DNA from: Paenibacillus sp. An7
GTDB lineage: Bacteria > Bacillota > Bacilli > Paenibacillales > Paenibacillaceae
NCBI RefSeq assembly: GCF_009870785.1
Contig: NZ_WTWX01000007.1
Location: 115,530 to 179,529 of the forward strand
Length of the DNA stretch: 64,000 nucleotides
Direction: 5' to 3'
Shown here: positions 1 through 9,211 of the stretch, in pieces
Layout: every line of letters starts with the position of its first letter
Numbering within the stretch: the first letter of the stretch is position 1
Program-made: the position numbers and the translations under genes
The notes under the pieces: model-generated
Databases searched by the model: none
The model's input: the letters and a program-made list of their open reading frames with translations, nothing else
What the model was told of the DNA's origin: nothing

Positions 1-1
1 G

Positions 2-253
2 GATCTGACGGTAGCTTCTTTGCGTCTCGACGGGATTTCAAGTGATGTGTACAGGCTCAGCCGCAGCAAAATTCTTATACCCATCAAGGCTGGCCGCTGT
101 AAAGTGAATTTCCGAGTTGTTGAAGATCCGTCAAAAGCTCTTCAGGCAGGAGACGTAGTTTCTGTTCAAGGGTTAGGACGTTTTAAAGTACTTGAAATAG
201 ATGGAGTTACTAAAAAAGGCCGTTTTCGTGTCAAAGTTGGCAGATTTGTCTAA
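2..253 (+). CDS. ylmH: YlmH, S4-domain RNA-binding protein (3' part only)
   Basis: The reading frame is open from the window edge, so only the last 83 residues are seen. They hold a C-terminal S4-type RNA-binding fold: the segment SRSKILIPIKAGRCKVN, then the turn GDVVSVQGLGRFKV, ending in a basic KKGRFRVKVGRF tail. In Bacillus, YlmH binds the large ribosomal subunit and can help rescue stalled ribosomes (established knowledge). It lies directly upstream of divIVA here, as in B. subtilis, which supports the name. A hairpin terminator follows. The true start lies outside the window. Confidence 0.85.
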   Translation, partial: DLTVASLRLDGISSDVYRLSRSKILIPIKAGRCKVNFRVVEDPSKALQAGDVVSVQGLGRFKVLEIDGVTKKGRFRVKVGRFV

Positions 254-353
254 GTATGTTGCAGGAATTCTGCTTTTCTTGTCGAAAAGTATAGGTCTAG
301 GCATTATGACAACATATGAAGTTGCCGATATAAACTACATGTTAATATACAGG

Positions 354-426
354 TGGTGAATATTACATGATTCCGTAAGTCTTCTGCTGCCTATGGTGGC
401 AGAAGGTTCACCATTATTTTTTTTGT
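354..426 (+). terminator. Terminator between ylmH and divIVA
   Basis: An outer stem, TGGTGAA against TTCACCA, encloses a second hairpin (CTTCTGCTGCC against GGTGGCAGAAG, with G-U pairs). The right arm runs into ATTATTTTTTTT. It probably ends the ylmH transcript, although some read-through into divIVA is likely. Confidence 0.65.
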
Positions 427-474
427 TTCATAAATCTCCTTTTTTGGAGGTTAATATTATAGGAGGTGGACAGT

Positions 475-993
475 ATGCCGCTTACACCGCTGGACATACA
501 TAATAAAGAGTTCTCTCGCAGAATTCGTGGGTATGATGAGGATGAGGTTAACGAATTCCTGGATCAGGTCATTAAAGATTATGAGGCTGTGATCCGCGAG
601 AATAAGGAACTTAATAACCAGCTGCTGTCCGTGCAGGAGAAGCTGGATCATTTCTCAAACATTGAGGAGACGCTGAGTAAGACTATTATCGTTGCTCAAG
701 AAGCTGCAGATGAAGTGAAGAATAATTCGAAGAAAGAAGCGCAGCTGATCGTGAAGGAAGCGGAGAAGAATGCAGACCGCATCATAAACGAAGCTTTGTC
801 GAAGTCACGCAAGATTTCGATGGAAGTTGAAGAGCTGAAGAAACAGGCTTCAATCTATCGTGCGCGTTTCCGTACACTTGTGGAAGCTCAGCTTGAACTT
901 TTGACACAGGATGGATGGGAAGCGCTGGAGAACCGAGAATTTGAGGTTCGTGAGCATGAACGTCATGAACGTGAAATGAAAGAAATTTATTAA
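475..993 (+). CDS. divIVA: Cell-division / polarity protein DivIVA
   Basis: This 172-residue DivIVA binds negatively curved membrane at septa and poles and recruits division and chromosome-anchoring proteins. The N-terminal membrane-binding segment is clear: LTPLDIHNKEF, then FSRRIRGYDEDEVNEFLDQV at about residues 13-32. A long heptad-rich coiled coil fills most of the rest (residues 35-130), and the tail is charged and His/Glu-rich. The ATG at 475 is chosen because AGGAGGTGG ends a few bases before it; a GTG nine bases upstream would overlap that site. The position between ylmH and ileS matches B. subtilis. Confidence 0.96.
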   Translation: MPLTPLDIHNKEFSRRIRGYDEDEVNEFLDQVIKDYEAVIRENKELNNQLLSVQEKLDHFSNIEETLSKTIIVAQEAADEVKNNSKKEAQLIVKEAEKNADRIINEALSKSRKISMEVEELKKQASIYRARFRTLVEAQLELLTQDGWEALENREFEVREHERHEREMKEIY

Positions 994-1061
994 TATTTCA
1001 TTTATTTGGATATGATATAGATAAGAGCGGATTATGAACCATTTGCAGGTTACTGATCCGG

Positions 1062-1090
1062 TTGACTTTTTTTATAAAAGAGGCTATAAA
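1062..1090 (+). promoter_or_regulatory. Sigma-A promoter of ileS
   Basis: TTGACT at 1062-1067, a 17-base spacer, and TATAAA at 1085-1090. Transcription would start near 1097 and give a T-box leader of about 400 bases. Confidence 0.75.
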
Positions 1091-1129
1091 TATTCTTATA
1101 TGAATTTCATATTTTATTTTTGATGATGG

Positions 1130-1455
1130 GAATCAGTACGTTGTGAAGATTGTTCACAGAGAGTTGGCGGTTGGTGCAAGCCAATGAACAGGTCATGACC
1201 GAATATCCTCCCGGAGAAGTGAAGCCGAAAGGATCTGCATTTATTACGATTGTACTTGCGGATACGAATAAGCTGATACCGTAAGCCGAACGTTATATCG
1301 GCTCCTTATGGAAGTTTCATAAGGATTAGAGAGCTGTCTCTATTTGCTCATCGTGATGATCATGAATTTGATTAGAGCGAACAGGCTGGAGATGGAACTA
1401 GGGTGGTAACGCGAGCACAGTCTCGTCCCTTTTCGGGGATGAGGCTTTTTTTATT
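1130..1455 (+). promoter_or_regulatory. T-box leader (isoleucine) upstream of ileS
   Basis: The leader carries the conserved T-box element AGGGTGGTAACGCGAGC (about 1399-1415), whose UGGU bulge would pair with the ACCA end of uncharged tRNA. A terminator follows (about 1420-1455): GTCTCGTCCC, a TTTT loop, CGGGGATGAGGC and a T run. In Stem I, GAATATC at 1201-1207 offers ATC (1205-1207) as the isoleucine specifier. Uncharged tRNA-Ile should favour the antiterminator and switch on ileS. The specifier assignment is my reading of the fold, not a computed one. Confidence 0.9.
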
Positions 1456-1498
1456 TTTCTAAATATAGTAATGCGCTATAAAGAGAGGGAGTTTGAAG

Positions 1499-4400
1499 AT
1501 GAAACGAGTCGATGTCAAAGAAAAAGCTCGCGCTCGCGAGCAGCGAATCCTCAGTAAATGGAATGCAGAAGATACATTTAAAAAATCAATTGAAAATCGT
1601 GAAGGCAAGCCTAATTACGTTCTTTATGAAGGACCTCCTACCGCGAATGGTGCTCCGCATATCGGGCACGTACTTGGCCGCGTTATTAAAGACTTTGTAG
1701 GTCGCTATCAAACGATGAACGGCTACCGTGTGGTTCGTAAAGCAGGATGGGATACTCATGGTCTTCCCGTAGAGCTTGGTGTGGAGAAGCAGCTTGGCAT
1801 TAACGGAAAACATGAGATTGAAAACTACGGCGTAGAAGCTTTTATCAAGAAGTGTAAAGCTAGTGTGTTTGAATATGAACACAAATGGCGTGAACTAACC
1901 GAGGCAATCGGGTACTGGACGGATTTGGATCATCCTTACGTTACACTTGATAACAAATACATTGAAAGTGTGTGGAATATTCTTGCAACGATCCATGACA
2001 AAGGGCTTCTTTATCGCGGACATCGTGTTAGCCCATATTGTCCTTGCTGCCAGACAACGCTTAGTTCTCATGAAGTAGCTCAAGGATACGAGGACGTTAA
2101 GGATCTGAGTGCAACAGCCAAATTCAAACTGGATGATCGTGATGAATATATTCTGGCTTGGACGACAACACCTTGGACGCTTCCTGCTCACGTGGCACTT
2201 GCTGTAAATCCAGACATGGAATATGCACGAGTGAAACAAGAAGATGGCACCTATATCGTGGCGAAGAACTTGGTGGAAAAAGTGATGAAAGGCGACTATG
2301 AAGTTCTTTCTTCACTGAAAGGTTCGGAGCTTGTGGGTCTTACTTATACACCGCCGTTTAATTACATCAAAGCAGATAAAGCAAACATTGTCGTTGGAGC
2401 AAGCTTTGTAACGGATGCAAGCGGTACAGGTATCGTTCATATGGCTCCTGCTCACGGGGAAGATGACTATAAAACTTGTCGTGAGAATGGAATCAGCTTT
2501 GTAAGTGTAGTTAATTCCGCAGGGAAGTATACAGAAGAAGTTACTGATTTTGCAGGTCGTTTTGTAAAAGATTGTGACCTTGATATCGTGAAGTATTTGT
2601 CCGAACAAGGCACGCTTTACAGCAAAGAAAAAATCGAACACAGCTATCCGTTCTGCTGGCGTTGTAAATCACCGCTTCTCTACTATGCAATGGACAGCTG
2701 GTTTATCGAAACAACAGCTGTGAAAGATCAGCTGATTGCCAATAACAATACCGTAGAATGGTATCCTGGTCATGTTCGTGAAGGACGTTTTGGTAAGTTC
2801 CTTGAAGATCTTGTGGACTGGAACATCAGTCGTAACCGCTACTGGGGTACTCCACTGAACGTATGGGTATGTCAGGACTGCGGCGGACAATTTTCACCGC
2901 ATAGCCATGAGGAACTTCGCAAACATGCGGTAGGCGAAGTGAGCGAGGATCTCGAACTCCATAAGCCATATGTAGATGAAGTGAAAGTACACTGTACACA
3001 CTGTGAAAATGGGGTAATGGAAAGAACATCCGAAGTGATTGATGTTTGGTTTGACAGTGGTTCGATGCCATTTGCACAGCATCATTATCCTTTTGAGAAT
3101 AAGGAAACATTTGAACAGCAATATCCTGCAGACATGATCTGTGAAGGGATTGACCAGACTCGCGGCTGGTTCTACAGCTTGCTTGCAGTATCCACTTTAT
3201 TTACTGGCAAAGCTCCTTATAAAGCAGTTATGGCAACAGGACATATTCTGGATGAGAATGGACAAAAAATGTCCAAATCCAAAGGCAATGTTATTGATCC
3301 ATGGGAGATCATTAATGAATATGGTACAGATGCATTCCGCTGGGCACTACTTGCAGACAGTGCGCCATGGAACAGCAAACGTTTCTCCAAAGGGATCGTA
3401 GGCGAAGCAAAATCGAAAGTGATCGACACGATTGTAAATACACATGCATTCCTTGCGCTGTATGCTGATATCGATGGTTATGATCCAAAAGATCATCCAT
3501 TTAACGGTTCTGAGAACAAACTGGATCGCTGGGTGCTGTCACGTTTGAACTCTTTAATCGCAAAAGTTCGTAAAGGGCTTGAAGTGAATGATTTCCTGAA
3601 TGCTGCAAAATCAATCGAAGTATTTGTTGATGAGCTGAGCAACTGGTATATCCGTCGTTCCCGTGATCGTTTCTGGGGAAGTGGCCTTAGCGAAGACAAA
3701 CTGGCTGCTTATGGTACGCTGACAGAAGTACTGCTTACGTTGTCCAAACTCATGGCTCCATTTACACCGATGTTGTCAGAGGATGTATATGGAAACCTTG
3801 GCGGAGAAGGCAGTGTTCACCTTACTGACTATCCAGTAGCGGATTCTGCTCTGATTGATGAGAAGCTGGAGAAAGACATGGAGACGGCACGTAATATTGT
3901 TGAACTTGCGCGTAACGTACGTAATGAGACAGGAATCAAAACACGTCAGCCATTGTCCGCTCTGATTGTATCTCTACACCAAGATTTCGATCTGCCAGGA
4001 TATGAAGAGATCATCAAAGAAGAGATCAATGTGAAATCAATTGAAGTAGAAACAAGCGACAGCGGCTTTGTTGATTTCTCATTGAAATTGAATTTGAAAG
4101 TAGCAGGTAAAAAATACGGTAAAAATGTAGGCTTCCTGCAAAATCATTTTAAAGGGATGACCGCAGACGAGACTCGTTTGGTTGTAGAGTCTGGAGAATT
4201 TAACATTGTCTCCCCAGAAGGAACTGAACTTCACATTACTAGTGAGGAACTTCTAATCGAGAAAAAAGCAAAAGAAGGATTTGCAGCAGCATCCGGTTAC
4301 GGTCTGACTGTTGCGCTGAATACAGAGATCACGCCAGAACTTGAACAAGAAGGTTTGGTTCGCGAGGTTGTTCGTGCCGTTCAGGATACAAGAAAGAAAC

Positions 4401-4588
4401 TGGATCTTCCAATTGAAAAACGAGTAAATCTTGTGCTAGATGTTGATGATGAGTTAAAAGTAGCGATTGAAGCATTTGAAGATGTACTTCGTGAAAATGT
4501 ACTCGTAACCGATGTTTCCTTTGGGACTGCGGAAGATATGGAAAAAGTAGAAGCGGGATCTAAAACGATTGGTGTTAAAATCTCGTAA
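1499..4588 (+). CDS. ileS: Isoleucyl-tRNA synthetase, long IleS2-like type
   Basis: This class I synthetase charges tRNA-Ile in the cytoplasm. HIGH is at about residues 54-57 (APHIGH), and KMSKSKGN at about residue 590. An editing domain lies between them, including WTTTPWTLPAH, and PYCPCCQTT supplies metal-binding cysteines. At 1029 residues it is about 100 longer than the usual bacterial IleS1 (around 920). Blocks such as GWDTHGLPVE plus the long C-terminal region resemble the eukaryote-like IleS2 group. The ATG at 1499 follows a GAGAGGGAG site; an in-frame TTG six bases upstream is less well placed. Expression is under the T-box. A strong terminator follows. Confidence 0.96.
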   Translation: MKRVDVKEKARAREQRILSKWNAEDTFKKSIENREGKPNYVLYEGPPTANGAPHIGHVLGRVIKDFVGRYQTMNGYRVVRKAGWDTHGLPVELGVEKQLGINGKHEIENYGVEAFIKKCKASVFEYEHKWRELTEAIGYWTDLDHPYVTLDNKYIESVWNILATIHDKGLLYRGHRVSPYCPCCQTTLSSHEVAQGYEDVKDLSATAKFKLDDRDEYILAWTTTPWTLPAHVALAVNPDMEYARVKQEDGTYIVAKNLVEKVMKGDYEVLSSLKGSELVGLTYTPPFNYIKADKANIVVGASFVTDASGTGIVHMAPAHGEDDYKTCRENGISFVSVVNSAGKYTEEVTDFAGRFVKDCDLDIVKYLSEQGTLYSKEKIEHSYPFCWRCKSPLLYYAMDSWFIETTAVKDQLIANNNTVEWYPGHVREGRFGKFLEDLVDWNISRNRYWGTPLNVWVCQDCGGQFSPHSHEELRKHAVGEVSEDLELHKPYVDEVKVHCTHCENGVMERTSEVIDVWFDSGSMPFAQHHYPFENKETFEQQYPADMICEGIDQTRGWFYSLLAVSTLFTGKAPYKAVMATGHILDENGQKMSKSKGNVIDPWEIINEYGTDAFRWALLADSAPWNSKRFSKGIVGEAKSKVIDTIVNTHAFLALYADIDGYDPKDHPFNGSENKLDRWVLSRLNSLIAKVRKGLEVNDFLNAAKSIEVFVDELSNWYIRRSRDRFWGSGLSEDKLAAYGTLTEVLLTLSKLMAPFTPMLSEDVYGNLGGEGSVHLTDYPVADSALIDEKLEKDMETARNIVELARNVRNETGIKTRQPLSALIVSLHQDFDLPGYEEIIKEEINVKSIEVETSDSGFVDFSLKLNLKVAGKKYGKNVGFLQNHFKGMTADETRLVVESGEFNIVSPEGTELHITSEELLIEKKAKEGFAAASGYGLTVALNTEITPELEQEGLVREVVRAVQDTRKKLDLPIEKRVNLVLDVDDELKVAIEAFEDVLRENVLVTDVSFGTAEDMEKVEAGSKTIGVKIS

Positions 4589-4652
4589 GATATGTTTAGG
4601 TAGAGGCTAATTCGGTTTTAAAGCGGATATAATAGCATAAAGAACGATATGC

Positions 4653-4704
4653 AAAAACGAGCCTGAGGGAAATATGTTTCCCCTGGCTCGTTTCCGCTTT
4701 TTTT
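4653..4704 (+). terminator. Terminator of ileS
   Basis: ACGAGCC and GGGAAA pair with TTTCCC and GGCTCGT around a TATG loop. A T run follows a short CCGC interruption. Confidence 0.8.
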
Positions 4705-4738
4705 AATCCTATAAAGGAAAGGATAAGACCATTTACCG

Positions 4739-5074
4739 ATGACAACAAATAAGAAAGCATCAGATGAAATCAAAGCACTTGAAGGGCAAATTGATGAGAT
4801 GCACGGGTTGTTACAAAAATTAGCTACGAGCCTTGAGAAGTCACGGATTGCTGATTATACACAGCTCTTGTATAGACCAGCGCGACTCATCTGGCTTAAT
4901 ATTCTTTCAGGTACAGCAAGAGGAGTCGGAATAGCGATTGGCTTCACCTTTTTTGCAGCAACAATCATTTATCTCCTTCAGTTGCTTGGAGCGTTAAATC
5001 TACCCATTATTGGAGACTACATTGCAGATATCGTACGTATTGTTCAAAGACAATTAGAACTCGATACGCTGTGA
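4739..5074 (+). CDS. Small membrane protein, DUF5665-like
   Basis: A 111-residue protein of unknown function. The N-terminal 40 residues are charged and predicted helical (KALEGQIDEMHGLLQKLATSLEKS). A middle motif, YRPARLIWLNILSGTARGVG, leads into one or two hydrophobic segments (about residues 60-100) with a proline break. The layout, a coiled-coil head on a membrane anchor, matches the small DUF5665-type family as I remember it. That name is not certain. Its stop lies one base from the stop of the convergent yteA-like gene, so no intrinsic terminator fits between them. Confidence 0.7.
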   Translation: MTTNKKASDEIKALEGQIDEMHGLLQKLATSLEKSRIADYTQLLYRPARLIWLNILSGTARGVGIAIGFTFFAATIIYLLQLLGALNLPIIGDYIADIVRIVQRQLELDTL

Positions 5075-5075
5075 T

Positions 5076-5816
5076 TTAATCGTCACCCGGAAGAACATCA
5101 GGGGCAAGAATGTTCATTCCTTCGTCATCCTCAAGGTATTTACGATATTGGTTATTTCTTAGAACATATACATTTTCTCCATAGATATCGGTTGCGAGAA
5201 AGCTTTCGTAAGCTTCCACACATCCATCAATTTCTTCCGATGCTTCAATGTACATCGCATTGTAATCATCGACGTTATTGCTTTCTGCCAGAGCAGGACT
5301 GTTAGAGTTTCCCCAGCTCTCAACGATTTGCCAGGCATCTTCGCCGTCAAAACCATTCTGAGTATCCTTTTCGTCCAGGCTTGTTCTGCCAAATGGAGGG
5401 GTAAGGAACTCTTCTTCGACTGGGCGATCATTAGAAACTGCGGTTTCTGGTGCATGTTCTCTACAATAAATCGTATAGGGTACAGCTTCTAGCCGTTCAT
5501 AAGGAATCGGCTTACTGCATACAGCACATACGCCGTAGTCGCCTTTTTCCAAAAGGGCTAATGCAGAGTCAATGCGCTCAAGCATAAATTCATCATGTTC
5601 GTTTAAGGAAATGTCTTTTGCTCGTTCGAACATTTCAGTACCAACATCCCCGGGATGATTATCAATCGTGGAAAGCTCTCCTGCCTGATAACGCATGGAA
5701 CCGCTAAGTCCGTAGTGATCATTTGTTTTTTCACGGTGCTGAATATCTTGTTTTCGCTCAAGAAGCTGCTTGCGCAAATCTTCCATCTCTTGCTTACTAA
5801 GATGCGTCATGGGCAT
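5076..5816 (-). CDS. yteA: DksA/TraR-type zinc-finger protein, YteA family
   Basis: This 246-residue protein has an N-terminal helical region (HLSKQEMEDLRKQLLERK) followed by a DksA-like zinc finger at about residues 95-125. The finger reads CAVC, then PIPYERLEAVPYTIYC and REH, so the fourth ligand is His or absent rather than Cys. The acidic C-terminal half has no recognisable domain. YteA-type proteins occur in spore formers, and B. subtilis has a related gene (ylyA) between ileS and lspA, although on the other strand. The start at 5816 has AAAGGAG seven bases upstream. The longer frame to 5891 has no such site. Confidence 0.85.
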   Translation of the reverse strand: MPMTHLSKQEMEDLRKQLLERKQDIQHREKTNDHYGLSGSMRYQAGELSTIDNHPGDVGTEMFERAKDISLNEHDEFMLERIDSALALLEKGDYGVCAVCSKPIPYERLEAVPYTIYCREHAPETAVSNDRPVEEEFLTPPFGRTSLDEKDTQNGFDGEDAWQIVESWGNSNSPALAESNNVDDYNAMYIEASEEIDGCVEAYESFLATDIYGENVYVLRNNQYRKYLEDDEGMNILAPDVLPGDD

Positions 5817-6043
5817 GAATGCTCCTTTACTTATTACTGGCTTGTGTAGTATTAAAATTGCACTGTCTTGGTGTCTGTATAGAGTGCGCAAAAAGCAAAG
5901 GTTTTAGAGAAGGTGTATTTTGCATAATCGAGGGTGAGCTCACTCTATCACTTCAAATAGACGCTGTTCCAGCGGGTGTGCTACAATAAATAAGGCATTA
6001 CCCATCGAATGGTAAAAGACAAGAACGGAGTGACAAAAACACG

Positions 6044-6547
6044 GTGATCTATTACGTTATTGCTTTGATTGTTTTTCTGGTGGATCAAGGAAGTAAATGG
6101 CTCGTTAAAACCAATATGGATTTGGGCCAAGAAATTTCGGTGATCGGAGACTTTTTCTACATTACTTCTCACCGTAACCGGGGAGCGGCTTTCGGTATTC
6201 TCCAAGATCAGCGTTGGTTTTTTATTGTAGTAACCATTATTGTGGTAGTCGCACTCGTTTGGTATATCCAAAAAATTAAATCCCAGCCTGATAAATTGCT
6301 CCCACTGGCATTATCTTTAGTTCTTGCAGGAGCTATTGGTAACTTTTTGGATCGCCTGCTAATGGGTGAAGTCGTTGATTTCTTTAAATTTAATTTTGGA
6401 AGCTATACGTTTCCGATTTTTAACGTTGCCGATTCTGCGATTGTAGTGGGGGTAGCTCTTATTATCTTGGACACACTACTTGAATCAAGAAGAGAAAAGC
6501 GGCGTGAAGAAGATCAACAAGTAGGTCAACAAGAAGGGAAGGAATAA
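6044..6547 (+). CDS. lspA: Lipoprotein signal peptidase (signal peptidase II)
   Basis: This membrane aspartyl protease removes signal peptides from lipid-modified prolipoproteins. The 167-residue protein has four hydrophobic segments and the family motifs: VDQGSKW near the start, NRGAAFG at about residue 46, GNFLDR with the first catalytic Asp, and FNVADS with the second. The start codon is GTG with a modest site (ACGGAG) 13 bases upstream. An extended -10, TGCTACAAT, lies near 5979-5987. Its likely substrates in this window include the lipoproteins at 19891, 24788 and 29854. The pseudouridine synthase gene starts two bases after its stop. Confidence 0.97.
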   Translation: MIYYVIALIVFLVDQGSKWLVKTNMDLGQEISVIGDFFYITSHRNRGAAFGILQDQRWFFIVVTIIVVVALVWYIQKIKSQPDKLLPLALSLVLAGAIGNFLDRLLMGEVVDFFKFNFGSYTFPIFNVADSAIVVGVALIILDTLLESRREKRREEDQQVGQQEGKE

Positions 6548-6549
6548 AG

Positions 6550-7491
6550 ATGACAGATCGGTCCGAACAAGAATCGGCTCAAGACATCCAGGAGTGGACC
6601 GTCACTGCTGATTATGCAAAGGAACGAATTGATAAATATATTGCGGAGAGCATGGATGATGTTTCCCGTTCTCAGGTTCAATTGTGGATTGCAGACGGTC
6701 ATGTTACCGTAAACGGTGCAAAAGTAAAGTCTAACTATAAGCTCAGTGAAGGAGATAACATTACGGTTATCGTCCCAGAGCCGACGGCAGTAGAAATCGT
6801 CCCTGAAAACATTCCGCTGCAAGTAGTATATGAAGATGCAAGCGTCATTGTAGTGAACAAACAAAGAGGACTTGTTGTTCACCCGGCGCCGGGTCATACT
6901 TCTGGAACACTGGTGAATGCACTTATGTATCATTGTAAAGATTTATCCGGTATCAACGGCGAACTTCGTCCGGGAATTGTCCACCGAATTGATAAAGATA
7001 CATCAGGTCTCCTTATGGCTGCCAAGAATGATAAGGCGCATGCCTCGCTTGCTGCTCAGCTGAAAGAGCATAGTGTCAATCGTCGTTATATTGCACTGGT
7101 ACATGGTCATGTACAGCATGATCAAGGAACCGTAGATGCTCCTATTGGGCGTGACACAAATGATCGTAAAATGTTTACCGTAACTGATCGCAATAGCAAA
7201 GAAGCAGTAACCCATTTTACTGTATTAGAACGTCTTGGCGACTATACCCTGCTTGAATTAAAGCTGGAGACAGGCCGTACACATCAAATCAGGGTACACA
7301 TGAAGTTTATTGGCCATCCTCTCGTCGGTGATCCCATGTATGGACGGAATAAAGGGATAAAAATGAATGGCCAAGCACTTCATGCTCAGACGCTTGGTTT
7401 TGTACATCCAGATACAGGAGAACAGATGGAATTCACGGCTCCACTTCCGCAAGATATGGAAGATGTGCTTGCTTCTTTGCGAAGCAGGTAG
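6550..7491 (+). CDS. ylyB: RluA/RluD-family 23S rRNA pseudouridine synthase
   Basis: This 313-residue enzyme should convert uridines of large-subunit rRNA to pseudouridine. An N-terminal S4 domain (about residues 20-80, RIDKYIAESM, SRSQVQLWI) precedes the catalytic domain, with the HRIDKDTSGL motif containing the catalytic Asp at about residue 141 and the GRTHQIRVH motif near residue 240. The lspA-ylyB pair is the same as in B. subtilis. Which uridines it modifies cannot be read from sequence. The gene ends at a hairpin terminator. Confidence 0.93.
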   Translation: MTDRSEQESAQDIQEWTVTADYAKERIDKYIAESMDDVSRSQVQLWIADGHVTVNGAKVKSNYKLSEGDNITVIVPEPTAVEIVPENIPLQVVYEDASVIVVNKQRGLVVHPAPGHTSGTLVNALMYHCKDLSGINGELRPGIVHRIDKDTSGLLMAAKNDKAHASLAAQLKEHSVNRRYIALVHGHVQHDQGTVDAPIGRDTNDRKMFTVTDRNSKEAVTHFTVLERLGDYTLLELKLETGRTHQIRVHMKFIGHPLVGDPMYGRNKGIKMNGQALHAQTLGFVHPDTGEQMEFTAPLPQDMEDVLASLRSR

Positions 7492-7522
7492 CCTATTTTT
7501 ACAGTTTAGAATCAGTTCATTA

Positions 7523-7552
7523 AGAGTGTCGCTTTAAGCGGCGCTCTTTTTT
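7523..7552 (+). terminator. Terminator of lspA-ylyB
   Basis: AGAGTGTCGCT pairs with AGCGGCGCTCT (G-U pairs included), followed by six T. Confidence 0.85.
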
Positions 7553-7759
7553 GTGCTTTATTGATAATTAATGGTGCTTTCGTGCAAACTAAATGAAGCG
7601 CTTAGAACGTATAATATCGGGTATATAGGGTTATAAGCGTAACTTAGCATAAAATGATAGTGCAAATGATCGGATGTATAGTCCATGGTTTTAACGAGCA
7701 GAATCCTTCATATTTATACATGGAGATATTCGTTACACGAGGAGATGAAGATACGCGAT

Positions 7760-9013
7760 ATGAGTACTAATAAATATCAAGAAACTTTCATTCAAACGAG
7801 TTTTGCCGATCGAATCGGCGGTGCGAACTATGGTAAAGACACAAACATTTATAAATTCGAAAAAATAAAACGAGCAAAACAAGCAGCAAAAAAGGACTTT
7901 CCAAATATTGAACTCATTGACCTTGGGGTTGGTGAACCAGATGAGATGGCAGATGCAGGGATTGTTGCAAAGCTTGCGGAAGAAGCTGCAAAGGCCGAAA
8001 ACCGTGGTTACGCGGATAACGGGATTCCTGAATTTAAGGAAGCTGCGTCTAAATACTTAGAAGAAGTTTTTGGGGTAAAAGGAATTGATCCTGTATCTGA
8101 AGTTGTACATTCAATTGGCTCAAAACCGGCGCTGGCTATGATCCCTTCTGTATTTATTAATCCTGGGGATGTTGCGATCTTGACTGTACCTGGATATCCT
8201 GTTCTCGGAACTCACACCAAGTATCTTGGCGGAGAAGTGTACAACGTACAGCTCACCAAAGAAAACAACTTCTTACCGGACCTAGCGTCGATACCAGAGG
8301 AAATTGCTCACCGAGCGAAGCTGCTTTATTTGAATTATCCGAATAACCCAACAGGGGCAAGTGCCACTGCGGAATTTTTTACAGAGGTTGTAGCATGGGC
8401 TAAAAAATACAACGTAATCGTTGTACATGATGCTCCTTATGCGGCACTTACGTATGATGGTCTGAAGCCGCTGAGTTTCTTATCCGTGCCTGGTGCGAAG
8501 GATGTGGGCGTTGAGCTTCACTCTCTGTCCAAATCCTATAATATGACAGGATGGCGTATTGGTTTTGTTGCGGGTAACCCTCTTATTGTCAAAGCATTCA
8601 GCGATGTAAAGGATAACAATGATTCGGGTCAGTTTATAGCGATTCAAAAAGCAGCAGCGTATGGATTGTCTCATCCGGAAATCACAGAAAAGATTGCAGA
8701 GAAATATTCTCGCCGTCACGACATGCTGGTGGAGACTCTTACAGAACTTGGATTCAGAGCGGAAAAGCCGAAAGGATCTTTCTTCTTATATGTTGAAGCT
8801 CCAAAAGGGATCAAAGGCGGTCGTCGTTTCGAAACAGGAGAAGACTTCTCTCAGTTCCTGATCCGCGAGAAGCTAATCTCCACTGTACCTTGGGATGATG
8901 CAGGTCATTTTGTACGTTTCTCCGTTACATTTGAAGCGAAAGGCGAAGCTGAGGAGAGACGGGTGATGGAAGAGATCAAACGTCGTTTAAGCGACGTAGA
9001 GTTTGAATTTTAA
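7760..9013 (+). CDS. dapL: LL-diaminopimelate aminotransferase
   Basis: This PLP-dependent class I aminotransferase converts tetrahydrodipicolinate directly to LL-diaminopimelate for lysine and peptidoglycan. The family opening FADRIGGANYGKDTNIYKFE is present, then GVGEPDE, the NYPNNPTG motif, and the SLSKSYNMTGWRIGF block that carries the PLP lysine. At 417 residues the length is normal for DapL. The start is uncertain: ATG 7760 gives the family-like N-terminus, with GAGGAG 15 bases upstream. An earlier in-frame ATG at 7745 abuts that site. The gene interrupts the usual ylyB-pyr order. Confidence 0.9.
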   Translation: MSTNKYQETFIQTSFADRIGGANYGKDTNIYKFEKIKRAKQAAKKDFPNIELIDLGVGEPDEMADAGIVAKLAEEAAKAENRGYADNGIPEFKEAASKYLEEVFGVKGIDPVSEVVHSIGSKPALAMIPSVFINPGDVAILTVPGYPVLGTHTKYLGGEVYNVQLTKENNFLPDLASIPEEIAHRAKLLYLNYPNNPTGASATAEFFTEVVAWAKKYNVIVVHDAPYAALTYDGLKPLSFLSVPGAKDVGVELHSLSKSYNMTGWRIGFVAGNPLIVKAFSDVKDNNDSGQFIAIQKAAAYGLSHPEITEKIAEKYSRRHDMLVETLTELGFRAEKPKGSFFLYVEAPKGIKGGRRFETGEDFSQFLIREKLISTVPWDDAGHFVRFSVTFEAKGEAEERRVMEEIKRRLSDVEFEF

Positions 9014-9046
9014 TAGGAACCGTTTTTAGTCATAGTTAAAAAAATG

Positions 9047-9077
9047 AGGATGCAACCTTTCGGTTGTGTCCTTTTTT
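9047..9077 (+). terminator. Terminator of dapL
   Basis: AGGATGCAACC and GGTTGTGTCCT form the stem around TTTC, followed by six T. Confidence 0.85.
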
Positions 9078-9102
9078 CATGCGATCATGAGCCGGAGCAG
9101 TT

Positions 9103-9132
9103 TCATAAATGATTTATGTGAAACGTTTCACA
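9103..9132. promoter_or_regulatory. Two adjacent palindromes, candidate operator
   Basis: CATAAAT-G-ATTTATG (9103-9117) is directly followed by the perfect 16-base palindrome TGTGAAACGTTTCACA (9117-9132). Together they sit some 20 bases upstream of a plausible promoter (ACGACA, 18 bases, TACAAT at 9174-9179) for the 30-residue peptide gene. The half-sites resemble LacI-family operators but are spaced unlike a CcpA cre site. Function is inferred only. Confidence 0.4.
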
Positions 9133-9211
9133 GTATTGTAAATTTTAGCACGACAAAAGGAAAAATTTCAGGATACAATAAGGTTATCAAATAAAGAGGG
9201 GGACGTTACTC

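Noticed and set aside
9117..9132. Palindrome read as a CcpA cre site
   Set aside because: The half-sites TGAAA/TTTCA are two bases too close for the cre consensus, so only a general operator is proposed.
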